From: an uncultured Prevotella sp.
Lineage (GTDB): Bacteria; Bacteroidota; Bacteroidia; Bacteroidales; Bacteroidaceae
Reading direction: 5' to 3'
Assembly: GCA_934204655.1 (NCBI GenBank)
Contig: CAKPZJ010000004.1
Coordinates: forward strand, 75,841-139,840
Length of the DNA stretch: 64,000 bases
Under the pieces are notes generated by a model that was given only the letters and a program-made list of their open reading frames with translations, was not told the DNA's origin and did no database searches. Made by a program: the position numbers and the translations under genes. Positions 28,391-37,836 of the stretch are shown piece after piece; within the stretch, counting starts at the first letter, position 1, and each line of letters opens with the position of its first letter.

Positions 28391-29476
28391 ATGGACGAAA
28401 AAGGACTCAAAGCCATCATCGGTAAATTTCTGATAGATGCTCCCGTAGAGTCGGTAGCCCCCTTGGGCAACGGACTTATCAATGATACCTATAAGGTGAC
28501 CACCGCAGGTGCCGCGCCCGACTATGTGCTGCAGCGCATTAACAATGCCATCTTTACGGATGTCGACCTGTTGCAGCACAACATCGAGGCCGTTACCGCG
28601 CATATCCGCAAGAAGCTCGTCGCCGCCGGCGAGACCGACATAGACCGCAAGGTGCTCACCTTTGTACCCACGGCCGAAGGCAAGACCTACTATCAGGATG
28701 CCGCAGGCAAGTACTGGCGCGTATCGGTATTCATCCCGCGTGCCAAGACCTTCGAGGCCGTCAACCCCGAGTACTCCTACCATGCCGGCAAGGCTTTTGG
28801 CAACTTCGAGGCCATGTTGGTAGACCTGGAAGAACCCCTGGGCGAAACCATACCCGACTTCCATAACATGGAGCTGCGTATCCGCCAGCTGCGCGATGCC
28901 GTGGCTGCCGACACAGTGGGCCGCATGAGCGAGGTGGCCGACATAGTATCCGAGTTAGAGGCTCACGCTGACGAGATGTGTAAGGCTGAGCGCATGGGAC
29001 GTGCTGGCGAGTTGCCCAAGCGTATCTGCCACTGCGACACCAAGGTCAATAACATGATGTTTGACGAAGACGGACGCGTGTTGTGCGTGATAGACCTCGA
29101 CACGGTCATGCCGAGCTTCGTATTCTCTGACTATGGCGACTTCCTGCGTACCGGTGCCAATGCCGTGGCCGAGGACGACCCACATATAGATAAGGTGGCG
29201 TTCCGCCGTGACATCTTCGAGGCTTTCACCCGGGGCTATCTGGAGTCGGCCCGCTTCCTTACGCCCGTAGAACGCGACAACCTGCCCTACGCCGTGGCCC
29301 TCTTCCCCTACATGCAGTGCGTGCGCTTCCTTACTGACTACATCAACGGTGACACCTATTATAAAATAGGGTACCCTGAGCACAACCTGGTGCGCACCCG
29401 CAACCAGCTACAGCTCTTCCGTACCGTGTACGACCAGCAGGCGTACATGCAGGACTTTATCCGTAACTGCCAATAA
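28391..29476 (+). CDS. Aminoglycoside-phosphotransferase-fold sugar kinase, NahK-like (putative N-acetylhexosamine 1-kinase)
   Basis: A 361-residue cytosolic kinase. The motifs LGNGLINDTYKV (about 25-36), HCDTKVNNMMFD (catalytic loop) and VIDLDTVMPS (metal-binding segment) follow the pattern of Bifidobacterium NahK, which makes GlcNAc-1-P or GalNAc-1-P from the free sugars. The start is fixed by the promoter directly upstream. A CBM9-like gene follows after 14 bases and a Fur-family gene after that, so all three may share a transcript. The kinase could use GlcNAc released by the GH89 enzyme; this link is inference, and other small-molecule substrates are possible for the fold. Confidence 0.8.
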   Translation: MDEKGLKAIIGKFLIDAPVESVAPLGNGLINDTYKVTTAGAAPDYVLQRINNAIFTDVDLLQHNIEAVTAHIRKKLVAAGETDIDRKVLTFVPTAEGKTYYQDAAGKYWRVSVFIPRAKTFEAVNPEYSYHAGKAFGNFEAMLVDLEEPLGETIPDFHNMELRIRQLRDAVAADTVGRMSEVADIVSELEAHADEMCKAERMGRAGELPKRICHCDTKVNNMMFDEDGRVLCVIDLDTVMPSFVFSDYGDFLRTGANAVAEDDPHIDKVAFRRDIFEAFTRGYLESARFLTPVERDNLPYAVALFPYMQCVRFLTDYINGDTYYKIGYPEHNLVRTRNQLQLFRTVYDQQAYMQDFIRNCQ

Positions 29477-29490
29477 ACCCACAGACACCG

Positions 29491-30147
29491 ATGAAACAAC
29501 TGACGGTTAAACATATAACCCGCGCCGTGACCGATGCCGCCCTGGTGTCGGCTGCGCTGGATGAGGCCGCTATCGAGGCCCACGCCATAGGCTGCGTAGA
29601 CTGGTCCGCGGACTATCCCTATGCCCCCGAGGTAACCTTCCGTATAGCCCACACAGGCTCGGCCATCCTGGTAGACTACCGGGTAACGGAGCAGAGCGTG
29701 GCCGCTGTAGCCCCGCACGACAACGGACGTGTGTGGGAGGACAGCTGCTGCGAGTTCTTCTTCAAGCCCGAGGACGGCGAGGTCTATTATAATGTAGAGT
29801 GCAACTGCGCCGGAACCCTCCTTGTGGGCTGCGGTCCCCATCGCGAAGGCCGCGAGCTGGCCAGCCCCTCGCTGCTCAGCGGCGTACAGCGGTGGTCGTC
29901 GTTGGGGCGTACTCCCTTTGCCGAGCGCGTGTCGCCCGTGTCGTGGCAGCTGTCGCTCATCATCCCCGTGGCTACAGCCTTCCGCTCGTCGCTACCGTCA
30001 CTGTGCGGGCAGCGCATGACAGCCAATTTCTACAAGTGTGGCGACAAGTTGCAGCAGCCCCACTTCCTGTCGTGGGCCCCTATACAGTTGCCCGCGCCCG
30101 ATTTTCACCGCCCCGACTTCTTCGGGCAGTTACTGTTTGAACCCTGA
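29491..30147 (+). CDS. CBM9-like (DOMON-type) protein without signal peptide
   Basis: A 218-residue protein with no leader or membrane segment. The segments VDYRVTEQSV, NGRVWEDSCCEFFFKP and YYNVECNCAGTLLVGCG follow the carbohydrate-binding family 9-like pattern, in which a beta-sandwich ends near a tryptophan-containing WEDSCVEFF-type motif. Relatives are widespread in Bacteroidota and often stand alone; their role is not established. It sits 14 bases after the NahK-like kinase and 14 bases before the Fur-family gene, so it is probably co-transcribed with them. Whether it binds a sugar or a heme-like ligand cannot be told. Confidence 0.72.
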   Translation: MKQLTVKHITRAVTDAALVSAALDEAAIEAHAIGCVDWSADYPYAPEVTFRIAHTGSAILVDYRVTEQSVAAVAPHDNGRVWEDSCCEFFFKPEDGEVYYNVECNCAGTLLVGCGPHREGRELASPSLLSGVQRWSSLGRTPFAERVSPVSWQLSLIIPVATAFRSSLPSLCGQRMTANFYKCGDKLQQPHFLSWAPIQLPAPDFHRPDFFGQLLFEP

Positions 30148-30161
30148 TACTTACCGAGTAT

Positions 30162-30593
30162 ATGGCTACCCAGCACTTTGCCGACCTCCTGGAGCTACAT
30201 GAAGTCAGGCCCACGGCCAACCGTATCGTTATAGCCGAGGCGCTGGCCCACATGGGTCACCCCGTGTCCATGAGCGAGCTGGAGGGCCATATACTTACCA
30301 TAGACAAGTCGGGCATATACCGCGCGCTGGCCGAATTTAGGAAGCACCACCTCGTCCACGCCATCGACGGTGGCGACGGTGAGATTAAGTACGAACTCTG
30401 CCACAGCCAGAACCACGGCCATGACGACGATCGCCATGCCCACTTCTTCTGCGAGTGCTGTCACCAGACCTTCTGCCTGGACTATGCCGCCATCCCACCC
30501 ATTAGTATTCCCGATGGCTTTGTCGCCAGTTCTGTCAACTACATGGTCAAGGGTCTCTGCCCCGACTGTGCCCGTAGGCAGAACCGTAAGTAG
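30162..30593 (+). CDS. Fur-family transcriptional repressor
   Basis: A 143-residue regulator with a winged-helix N-terminal half (TANRIVIAEALAHMGHPVSM ... SGIYRALAEF) and a dimerisation half holding metal ligands: a histidine-rich stretch HGHDDDRHAHFFCECC and a CPDC motif. The two CxxC pairs should bind structural zinc. The metal sensed (iron, zinc or peroxide-linked) cannot be decided, though the histidine-rich loop is common in zinc-responsive members. It lies in the NahK-like/CBM9-like group. Confidence 0.9.
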   Translation: MATQHFADLLELHEVRPTANRIVIAEALAHMGHPVSMSELEGHILTIDKSGIYRALAEFRKHHLVHAIDGGDGEIKYELCHSQNHGHDDDRHAHFFCECCHQTFCLDYAAIPPISIPDGFVASSVNYMVKGLCPDCARRQNRK

Positions 30594-30673
30594 CCCCCCT
30601 GTCCTTATTTCTGTTATGATGTCAGCTATTATCATCGTAACTCCGTAAATAACCGTCATAAAGTATATCGTAT

Positions 30674-32023
30674 ATGCAGAGCAAGGTAAGGCGGCACCAC
30701 CACTACAAGCCGCTGTTAGAGATAGGCATACCCATCGTGATAGGCCAGTTGGGCACCGTAATCTTAGGATTTGCCGACACACTGATGATAGGGCACCACA
30801 GCACTACCGAGCTGGCTGCGGCCGGCCTGGTTAACAACATCTTTACGCTGGCGCTCATCTTCTACATGGGATTCTCGTACGGCCTGACGCCCATAGTGGG
30901 CCGCCTGTACGGTATGGGCCACACCAGCGACATAGGGCAGAAAGTCAAGAACTCGCTCGTGGCCAACATGGTGGTGGGGGTACTGTTAGTGGCGGTGCTC
31001 ACCATCCTCTACTTCAACTTAAACAACATAGGGCAGCCCGACGAACTCTTGCCGCTCATACAGCCCTACTTCCTGGTCCACCTGGTAAGCGTGCTCTTTG
31101 TGGGTGTGTTCAACACGCTCAAGCAGTTCTTCGACGGCATTACCCGGACCAGCGTGGCTATGTGGGTCATGGTGGTGGGCAATGTGCTCAACATCTTCTT
31201 CAACTGGCTGCTCATCTATGGCGTGGGCGGCATGCCCGAGTTGGGTCTGTTGGGAGCCGGCATCTCTACCATGGGGTCGCGGGTGCTCATGGCCCTGCTG
31301 CTGGTGATGGTCATGCTCGTTCATAAAGACTTTGGCGGCTACCGCCAGGGAGTGGCCCGTGGCCGTGTAAACCGCCACGACTTCCTGGAGATGAACCGCT
31401 TAGGGTGGCCCGTGGCCCTGCAGCTGGGCATGGAGTCGGCCGCGTTCAGTTTTAGCTGTATCATGGTGGGCTGGCTGGGCACCGTGCAGCTGGCCGCCCA
31501 TCAGATAGTAATCACCGTGTCGCAGCTGTTCTACCTGGTACTCTCGGGCATGGCCGCGGCCATGTCTATACGTATCAGCTACTTCATGGGCCAGCACGAC
31601 TACGCCGCCGCGCGTACCTGTGCGACCGACGGGTTCCACATGGCCCTCTTTTTCTCGGCCATGATGAGCGTGCCCGTACTTCTGGGTCGCCACTACATAG
31701 GCGGTCTGTTCTCAGACACGGCCGAGGTGGGGCAGATAGTGGCCATGCTGATATGGGTGATGATTATCTACCAGTTTGGCGATGCCCTGCAGTACACCTT
31801 TGCCAACGCCCTGCGCGGCATAGCCTGCGTTAAGCCCATGATGTACTACGCCTTTATCGCCTACTTCGTCATCTCGCTGCCCATGGGCTACGTGCTCGGC
31901 TTCGTGTGCCACTTAGGCATCATAGGTGTGTGGGCCGCGTTCCCCGTGGGCCTCACCGTGGCCGGTGTCCTCTACTGGCAGCGCTTCCGCCGCGAGCTTC
32001 GCGCCATCGAACAGCGAGGGTAG
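30674..32023 (+). CDS. MATE-family efflux transporter
   Basis: A 449-residue inner-membrane protein with about 12 hydrophobic segments in two repeated halves. The opening LLEIGIPIVIGQLGTVILGF and ADTLMIGHHSTTELAAAGLV, and the second-half start MNRLGWPVALQLGMESAAFS, are typical of MATE multidrug exporters driven by sodium or proton gradients. It follows the Fur-family gene by 80 bases and may share its transcript. The substrate is unknown. Confidence 0.92.
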   Translation: MQSKVRRHHHYKPLLEIGIPIVIGQLGTVILGFADTLMIGHHSTTELAAAGLVNNIFTLALIFYMGFSYGLTPIVGRLYGMGHTSDIGQKVKNSLVANMVVGVLLVAVLTILYFNLNNIGQPDELLPLIQPYFLVHLVSVLFVGVFNTLKQFFDGITRTSVAMWVMVVGNVLNIFFNWLLIYGVGGMPELGLLGAGISTMGSRVLMALLLVMVMLVHKDFGGYRQGVARGRVNRHDFLEMNRLGWPVALQLGMESAAFSFSCIMVGWLGTVQLAAHQIVITVSQLFYLVLSGMAAAMSIRISYFMGQHDYAAARTCATDGFHMALFFSAMMSVPVLLGRHYIGGLFSDTAEVGQIVAMLIWVMIIYQFGDALQYTFANALRGIACVKPMMYYAFIAYFVISLPMGYVLGFVCHLGIIGVWAAFPVGLTVAGVLYWQRFRRELRAIEQRG

Positions 32024-32047
32024 GGGAGTGGGCATGGCCTTGAGTGG

Positions 32048-32336
32048 TAAAAAGGTAAAAGAGGAAGAGGCCCCCAAGCCCCCTAAGGGGGATGTAAGCT
32101 AACTACCGATGCTCCTGTATGACTGTTGTCGGTGTAATAACCATCGCGCGAAATGAAAAGACCGACCTTTAGACTTCTAAAGACGGCTCCCAGCGTGCTA
32201 AAGACGGCTCCGGGAAACGTAAAGGCCGGTCTCCACAATTAGGGTGACCGTTCCCGCCATCGCCCAGGCGGCACCCATCCCAGCGCTTTTTACCTTTTTA
32301 CCTTTCACATCCCCCTTGGGGGGGCTTGGGGGCTTT
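32048..32336. repeat. Composite nested-palindrome element R1, copy C
   Basis: The outer arms GGTAAAAAGGTAAAAGAGG and GCCCCCAAGCCCCCTAAGGG on the left reappear inverted on the right as TTTTTACCTTTTTACC and CATCCCCCTTGGGGGGGC. The core (32156-32232) has GACCGACCTTT and AAAGGCCGGTC arms and two AAAGACGGCTCC units. The remaining gene-free stretch to 32678 is AT-rich and holds only the promoter of the next operon. Confidence 0.85.
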
Positions 32337-32640
32337 TTTGGGGGGACTTCCGAGCCGTTATCTCCTATCTAAACGCCTATAAAAAATAGACTATTTGCAA
32401 TTGTCCTGCTACTGATTATCAAACTATTAGCGCTCAAAAACGTCTATATTTTGCGTATATACCGCGGAGGGGCATGCACAGGAGGCAGATTTTATTGTAA
32501 CTTTGTCCTAAGGATGTGCCGTAGCGCTCAGCCAAGGCGCCGCGATGGTGGGGGCTGTATTTTTTTGTCACTTTTGGGGTAAAAATACATATTTGCAGAG
32601 TGGCAGAACAAATCTCCTTACTTATTATAATAAAAAGGGC

Positions 32641-32648
32641 TACTTTTG
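32641..32648 (+). promoter_or_regulatory. Promoter -7 element of the oxidoreductase/GH115 operon
   Basis: TACTTTTG followed by CAAC fits TAnnTTTG and would give a leader of about 25 nt. No TTTG lies at the proper distance upstream, so regulated activation is plausible. Confidence 0.5.
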
Positions 32649-32678
32649 CAACGATTATCATAACAACTAAAAACATAA

Positions 32679-33977
32679 ATGGAAGAAAAACAGATAAACA
32701 GGCGGAGATTTCTGCAGAACCTGGGCATGGTAGGAGCCGGCGTGCTGGCCGCTACGAGCCCCTGGCTGTCGGTATTCTCCGAAGTGAAGCATACAGACAA
32801 GGAACGCTGCCGTATCGGAATGATTGGCCCCGGTTCCCGTGGCCGCTTCCTGCTGAGTTTCCTCGTCCAGAACCCCAAGGCCGACATTGTCGCCATCGCT
32901 GATGTCTACCAGCCTTCGATAGATGAGGCCCTCAAGCTGGTTCCTAAGGCCAAGGTGTACCGCGACTACCGCGCCCTGCTGGCTGACCGCAGCATCGATG
33001 CCGTCGTAGTGGCCACCCCGCTCAATACTCACTATCAGATAGTGATGGATGCTTTCGATGCCGGCAAGGATGTGTACTGTGAGAAGTCTATCGGCTACAC
33101 CATCGAGGAGTGTTACAACATGTACAAGCGCCACCTGTCTTCGGGCAAGATTTTCTTTACCGGCCAGCAGCGTCTCTTCGACCCCCGCTATATCAAGGTT
33201 ATGGATCTGGTTCACCGAGGTACCTTTGGCAAGATTGCCGCTGTCCACGCCTTCTGGAACCGTAACGGCGACTGGCGCCGCGAGGTGCCCGACCCCAAGT
33301 TAGAGCGGTTTATCAACTGGCGTCTGTACAAGGCATCGTCGCACGGACTGATGACCGAGTTGGCGTGTCACCAGTTACAGGTGGGAACATGGGCCTTGGG
33401 TCGTCTGCCGGACAAGGTAATGGGCCACGGAGGTATCACCTTCTGGAAGGATGGCCGCGAGGTGTACGACAACGTGAACTGCATCTACGCATACAATACT
33501 GGCGAGAAGATAACGTACGGCTCTGTCATCTCCAACAAGTTCTATGGACTGGAGGAGCAAATCCTGGGCAACTTGGGAACCGTAGAGCCCGAAAAGGGAA
33601 AGTACTACTTCGAAGAGGTGGCCCCTGCGCCTGCTTTCCTGCAGATGATTAACAACTGGGAGAATACCCTTTTCGATGAAATACCGTTCGCCGGAACCAG
33701 CTGGGCCCCTGAGACGGCCAATACGAACAATGGCGAGTACATCCTGGACAGCGGCCGCCCTAAGACCGACGGCACCTCGCTGCTCCTCGATGCCTTTGTC
33801 GAGGCTGTGGTTACCCAGCGTCAGCCCAAGAACATCGCCGAGGAAGGCTATTACGCCAGCCTGCTCTGCCTGTGGGGCCATGAGGCCATGGTACGTGGCG
33901 AGATACTGCCTTTCCCTGACCAGTACAAGATTAATTATCCAGTTTACGGAACCCGAGAAAACAGCCAAGCTATATGA
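32679..33977 (+). CDS. Tat-exported Gfo/Idh/MocA-family oxidoreductase (first of pair)
   Basis: A 432-residue NAD(P)-dependent sugar oxidoreductase. A twin-arginine leader (NRRRFLQNLGMVGAGVLAA) implies folded export with its cofactor. The Rossmann segment IGMIGPGSRGRF is followed by AVVVATPLNTHYQIVMDAF and VYCEKSIGYTIEEC, where the usual EKP motif reads EKS. The C-terminal half is the substrate domain of the family. Periplasmic members can oxidise C3 hydroxyls of glycosides to keto-sugars, which fits the double-DUF1080 gene downstream. It overlaps the next gene by 4 bases (ATGA), so expression is coupled. The lost proline may alter cofactor binding; activity is not shown by sequence. Confidence 0.88.
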   Translation: MEEKQINRRRFLQNLGMVGAGVLAATSPWLSVFSEVKHTDKERCRIGMIGPGSRGRFLLSFLVQNPKADIVAIADVYQPSIDEALKLVPKAKVYRDYRALLADRSIDAVVVATPLNTHYQIVMDAFDAGKDVYCEKSIGYTIEECYNMYKRHLSSGKIFFTGQQRLFDPRYIKVMDLVHRGTFGKIAAVHAFWNRNGDWRREVPDPKLERFINWRLYKASSHGLMTELACHQLQVGTWALGRLPDKVMGHGGITFWKDGREVYDNVNCIYAYNTGEKITYGSVISNKFYGLEEQILGNLGTVEPEKGKYYFEEVAPAPAFLQMINNWENTLFDEIPFAGTSWAPETANTNNGEYILDSGRPKTDGTSLLLDAFVEAVVTQRQPKNIAEEGYYASLLCLWGHEAMVRGEILPFPDQYKINYPVYGTRENSQAI

Positions 33978-34222
33978 AAGATATAATACTTACCTCGAAG
34001 AGGCAGAAATGCGAGCTCTGGTACCTGTTAGGTGCCTTTGTAGTGGCCAACCTGTGCAACGTGGGGGCCATCATCGCTTACGAGGCACCCGTTACGGAGC
34101 TGTTTACCTCTATCTTTTATGTGCTGTGCTTCACCGTGTTCCTGTATGCGGTGAGCGTGGTGGCCCGGCTGCTCTGGGCTGGCACCAAGCAACTATTTAA
34201 GAAGAAAAAGACTAACAACTAA
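33974..34222 (+). CDS. Small two-helix membrane protein
   Basis: An 82-residue protein whose start overlaps the stop of the preceding oxidoreductase. Two hydrophobic segments (about 17-37 and 44-68) are joined by a short loop and followed by a lysine-rich end (LFKKKKTNN), suggesting insertion in the inner membrane with a cytosolic tail. No domain is recognised. Its place between two Tat-exported oxidoreductases suggests a role in anchoring them or in passing on electrons or substrate, but no cofactor-binding residues are evident. Confidence 0.75.
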   Translation: MKDIILTSKRQKCELWYLLGAFVVANLCNVGAIIAYEAPVTELFTSIFYVLCFTVFLYAVSVVARLLWAGTKQLFKKKKTNN

Positions 34223-34235
34223 AATCTAAAAGACA

Positions 34236-35666
34236 ATGACAAGCAGAAGAGATTTCCTGAAAGCCATGGGCGCATCGGTCGCTGGCGTGGCACTGAGTGG
34301 GCTCAATGGAGCCATGGCCGCTCCCCTTACCTCCAAAGAGTGGGCCTCGGCCAAGAAGGACAAGGTTAAGATAGCCTATATAGGCATTGGCAACCGCGGA
34401 GAACAGAATATCACCGAGTTTGCCAAGACGGGCATGGTAGAGGTTACCTGCCTGTGCGACGTGGACATGGGCGCACACCACACGCAGAAGGTTATGAACA
34501 TGTACCCCAAGGCCAAGCGCTTCCGCAACTTCCGCGAGATGTTCGAGAAGGCTTCGGGCGACTTCGAGGCCGTCTGCGCATCGGTGCCCGACCACATGCA
34601 CTTCCCCATAGCCATGATGGCTCTCTCATACGGTAAGCATATCTACCTGGAGAAGCCCATGTGCCGCACATTCCTTGAGGGAGAACTTATGATGGAAATG
34701 GCCAAGCGCCACCCAGAGGTAGTTACGCAGGTGGGAAACCAAGGCCACTCTGAGGCTAACTACTTCCAGTTCAAGGCTTGGAAAGACGCCGGAATTATCA
34801 AGGACGTTACCGCCATTACAGCACACATGAACAATCCCCGCCGTTGGCACAAGTACGATGCTAACATGATCCAGATGCCTGGAGGCGAGCCTATGCCTCA
34901 GGGCATCGACTGGGACACATGGGTAGGCCCCTGCGAGTACTTAGGCTACTCTGAGAAATATCACCAGGGCAACTGGCGCTGCTGGTACAACTATGGTATG
35001 GGAGCCTTAGGCGACTGGGGTGCTCACCTGCTGGACACCGCGCACGAGTTCCTGAACCTCGGGCTGCCTTACGAGGTCACCATGAAGTATGCCAAGGGTC
35101 ATAACGACTACTTCTACCCCTTCTCGTCGACCATCCTCTTCCGTTTCGCCGCCCGCGACGGCATGCCTCCCTGCGACGTTACCTGGTACGACGGTCTGGA
35201 CAACCTGCCCCCATTGCCTAAGGGCTACGGTGGTTCTGAGTACAACGCCAACGTGCCCTCGACCAATCAGGGCAACACGCCTGTCTCTAAGCTCAACCCG
35301 GGTAAGGAGATTTACTCGCGCGACCTTATCTTCAAGGGCGGTAGCCACGGCAGTACGCTGAAGATAATACCGTCAGAAAAGGCCGCCGAGATGAAGGACA
35401 AGCTGCCCGTAGTACCCAAGAGTCCGTCTAACCACTATGTTAACTTCCTCCGTGCTTGTCTCGGCACCGAGAAGACACGCTCTCCGTTTGAGATAAACGG
35501 TGTTCTGAGCCAGGTATTCTGCCTCGGTGTTATCGCCCAGCGCCTCAATACGCAGCTGTTCTTCGATCCCCGCACCAGGCAGTTTACCAATAACGAGTTT
35601 GCCAACGCCCTCCTGGCTGGTATGCCTCCTCGCCGTGGTTGGGAAGACTTCTACAAAGTAAAATAA
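34236..35666 (+). CDS. Tat-exported Gfo/Idh/MocA-family oxidoreductase (second of pair)
   Basis: A 476-residue enzyme with a textbook Tat leader ([19 protein letters not shown]). The Rossmann segment [14 protein letters not shown], the [16 protein letters not shown] segment and an intact EKP motif ([10 protein letters not shown]) are present, followed by a substrate domain with [14 protein letters not shown]. It is longer than its upstream partner, and the two are not close paralogues, so they may act on different steps such as oxidation and re-reduction of a 3-keto-sugar. It starts 13 bases after the small membrane protein and ends 22 bases before the DUF1080 gene. Confidence 0.9.
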   Translation: MTSRRDFLKAMGASVAGVALSGLNGAMAAPLTSKEWASAKKDKVKIAYIGIGNRGEQNITEFAKTGMVEVTCLCDVDMGAHHTQKVMNMYPKAKRFRNFREMFEKASGDFEAVCASVPDHMHFPIAMMALSYGKHIYLEKPMCRTFLEGELMMEMAKRHPEVVTQVGNQGHSEANYFQFKAWKDAGIIKDVTAITAHMNNPRRWHKYDANMIQMPGGEPMPQGIDWDTWVGPCEYLGYSEKYHQGNWRCWYNYGMGALGDWGAHLLDTAHEFLNLGLPYEVTMKYAKGHNDYFYPFSSTILFRFAARDGMPPCDVTWYDGLDNLPPLPKGYGGSEYNANVPSTNQGNTPVSKLNPGKEIYSRDLIFKGGSHGSTLKIIPSEKAAEMKDKLPVVPKSPSNHYVNFLRACLGTEKTRSPFEINGVLSQVFCLGVIAQRLNTQLFFDPRTRQFTNNEFANALLAGMPPRRGWEDFYKVK

Positions 35667-35688
35667 CTACATTAATATAATAGTAACA

Positions 35689-37041
35689 ATGAAGAAAATT
35701 ATTCTAACAGCATGTGTTGCCATGTTCGCCTTCAGTGGTTACGCACAGAACTGGCAGTCACTCTTTAATGGTAAGAACCTCAGTGGTTGGAAACAGCTCA
35801 ACGGTTCGGCTAAATACACCGTTGAGAACGGTGCCATCGTGGGTCACACGGTCCGTAACAGCAACAACTCATTCCTCTGTACCAAGAAGACTTATGGCGA
35901 CTTCATCCTCGAGTTCGACTTCCGTGTTGACAACGGTATCAACTCTGGCGTGCAGTTCCGCAGCGAGAGCCTGAAGAGCTATCAGAACGGCCGTGTACAC
36001 GGCTACCAGTTCGAGATAGACCCCTCTAAGCGCGCTTGGACCGGTGGTGTCTACGACGAGGCTCGCCGTGGCTGGCTCTATAACCTCAATAACAACCCCG
36101 CCGCCAAGAAGGCCTTCAAGAACAACGAGTGGAACAAGGCGCGTGTTGAGTGTATCGGCAACTCTATCCGCACATGGGTTAACGGCATTGCCTGTGCTGA
36201 CCTGCTGGACAACACTACCCTTAACGGTTTTATCGCACTCCAGGTTCACGCCATTGGCAAGGACGGCAAGGAAGAAGGTAAGACTATAGCTTGGAAGAAC
36301 ATACGTATATTGACCAAGGACGTGGCTAAGTACGCCACCCCAGCAAACGAGAGCGTAGAGCAGATCAATCTCGTGGACAACACTATCTCTGAGCGCGAGG
36401 CCAAAGAGGGCTGGAAACTCCTCTTCGATGGTAAGACCACCAACGGATGGCGTGGCGCTAAGCTCGATAAGTTCCCCGCCAAGGGCTGGGTTGTCGAGAA
36501 CGGTATTCTGAAGGTGCTCGCCGGCAACGGTGGTGAGTCTACCAACGGTGGCGACATCGTTACCACACGTACTTACCGCAACTTCATCCTCAAGGTAGAC
36601 TTCAAGATTACCAAGGGTGCCAACAGTGGTATCAAGTACTTCGTTGACCCCTCTATGAACAAGGGCGCCGGCTCGGCCATCGGTTGCGAGTTCCAGATTC
36701 TTGACGACCTGCGTCACCCCGATGCTAAGCTGGGTGTTAAGGGCAACCGCAAGCTCGGTTCTCTCTATGACCTCATCCCTGCTCCAGCCAACAAGCCGTT
36801 TGACATCAACAAGTTCAACACTGCAATGATTGTTGTGCGCGGCAATCACGTCGAGCACTGGCTTAATGGCGTCAAACTGTTGGAGTATGAGCGCAACAAC
36901 CAGGAGTGGAACGCCCTCGTAGCTTACAGTAAGTACAAGAACTGGCCTAACTTCGGTAACTTTACCGATGCCAACATCCTGCTTCAGGACCATGGCAACG
37001 AGGTGTGGTTCAAGAACGTAAAGATTCTCGAACTCCAGTAA
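35689..37041 (+). CDS. Secreted double-DUF1080 protein (3-keto-disaccharide hydrolase-like)
   Basis: A 450-residue protein with signal peptide [20 protein letters not shown]. Two concanavalin-like DUF1080 domains are visible: about 20-205 ([16 protein letters not shown] ... HGYQFEID) and about 245-450 ([16 protein letters not shown] ... GCEFQILDD). The DUF1080 family is linked to cleavage or hydration of 3-keto-glycosides. Placed right after two Tat-exported oxidoreductases, it should act on the keto-sugars they form in the periplasm. Both domains keep the N-terminal LF(N/D)GK and NSG motifs, so neither looks degenerate. The neighbouring GH115 suggests a glucuronic-acid-containing oligosaccharide as substrate, which is inference. 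Confidence 0.87.
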   Translation: MKKIILTACVAMFAFSGYAQNWQSLFNGKNLSGWKQLNGSAKYTVENGAIVGHTVRNSNNSFLCTKKTYGDFILEFDFRVDNGINSGVQFRSESLKSYQNGRVHGYQFEIDPSKRAWTGGVYDEARRGWLYNLNNNPAAKKAFKNNEWNKARVECIGNSIRTWVNGIACADLLDNTTLNGFIALQVHAIGKDGKEEGKTIAWKNIRILTKDVAKYATPANESVEQINLVDNTISEREAKEGWKLLFDGKTTNGWRGAKLDKFPAKGWVVENGILKVLAGNGGESTNGGDIVTTRTYRNFILKVDFKITKGANSGIKYFVDPSMNKGAGSAIGCEFQILDDLRHPDAKLGVKGNRKLGSLYDLIPAPANKPFDINKFNTAMIVVRGNHVEHWLNGVKLLEYERNNQEWNALVAYSKYKNWPNFGNFTDANILLQDHGNEVWFKNVKILELQ

Positions 37042-37049
37042 TCATCTGA

Positions 37050-37805
37050 ATGGCCCATATCATCAGAGAACTGCCCGACGGTACCACGGCACTCTATGCG
37101 TGGTTCATGGCTATGCACACCCGTGTGGACGTTCTGCTGAAGGCGGCCGACAGCACCCTGCTGATGCCTGCTGTACATGACGTGAGACAACTTATCGGGG
37201 AGATAGAGGCTGCGGGCAACCGTTTCGCCCCTACCTCCCAGTTAGCAACACTCAACCGCAATGGGCAGATGGCCTTTACTCATCCAGAAGGCCACTTGTA
37301 CCGCATGATAGCCCAGTGCCTGCGCTTCAATGCGCTGACACTGGGACTATTTGACATTACTGTTTCATCCAGGAGCCACTCCCCACATACCATTGACCTG
37401 GTACACCTCACTGCAGATACCATTTACTTTGACGAGCCTACCGTGAGCCTCGACCTGTGCGGCTTTATCAAGGGCTATGCCCTCGACCAGATTAAGCCGA
37501 TGCTCGCGGCTCATGGCATAGCCGACGCCATTGTCAACATGGGCAACAGCTCGGTGCTGGCCATGGGCCACGTGCCCAGCAAGTTTACCGGCTGCCTCAC
37601 CACGTCGGGCAACGATACCCCCACGAGGCGCCACATCGTCAACCCGATAACCGGCCAGTGGGTCGAAGGCCGTAGCCAGGTATCTGTCAGGACCCAGGGC
37701 GGTGCCGAGGGCGAAGTGCTGGCCACCAGTGTACTGCTGGCCGACGACCGCCAGCTGCTCCAGCTGAAGCGTAATTTCCATATCGAAGACATTAACTATC
37801 AGTAG
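37050..37805 (+). CDS. Divergent ApbE-family (FAD:protein FMN transferase-like) protein
   Basis: A 251-residue protein. The ApbE pattern is recognisable: SLDLCGFIKGYALDQ in place of DLGGIAKGYAVD, IVNMGNSSVLAMG in place of NLGGD-type, and EGEVLATSVLLAD in place of ADALATA. Thus two acidic or glycine positions around the metal/FAD site are changed (GGD to GNS, D to E), while the threonine is kept. There is no signal peptide or lipobox, although ApbE normally acts outside the cytosol. No FMN-binding-domain protein occurs in the operon. It starts 8 bases after the DUF1080 gene. It may be a flavin transferase for a cytosolic target or may have another role. Confidence 0.75.
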   Translation: MAHIIRELPDGTTALYAWFMAMHTRVDVLLKAADSTLLMPAVHDVRQLIGEIEAAGNRFAPTSQLATLNRNGQMAFTHPEGHLYRMIAQCLRFNALTLGLFDITVSSRSHSPHTIDLVHLTADTIYFDEPTVSLDLCGFIKGYALDQIKPMLAAHGIADAIVNMGNSSVLAMGHVPSKFTGCLTTSGNDTPTRRHIVNPITGQWVEGRSQVSVRTQGGAEGEVLATSVLLADDRQLLQLKRNFHIEDINYQ

Positions 37806-37836
37806 TCCTCCGGGGCTACGCTTTACATTATTATAT

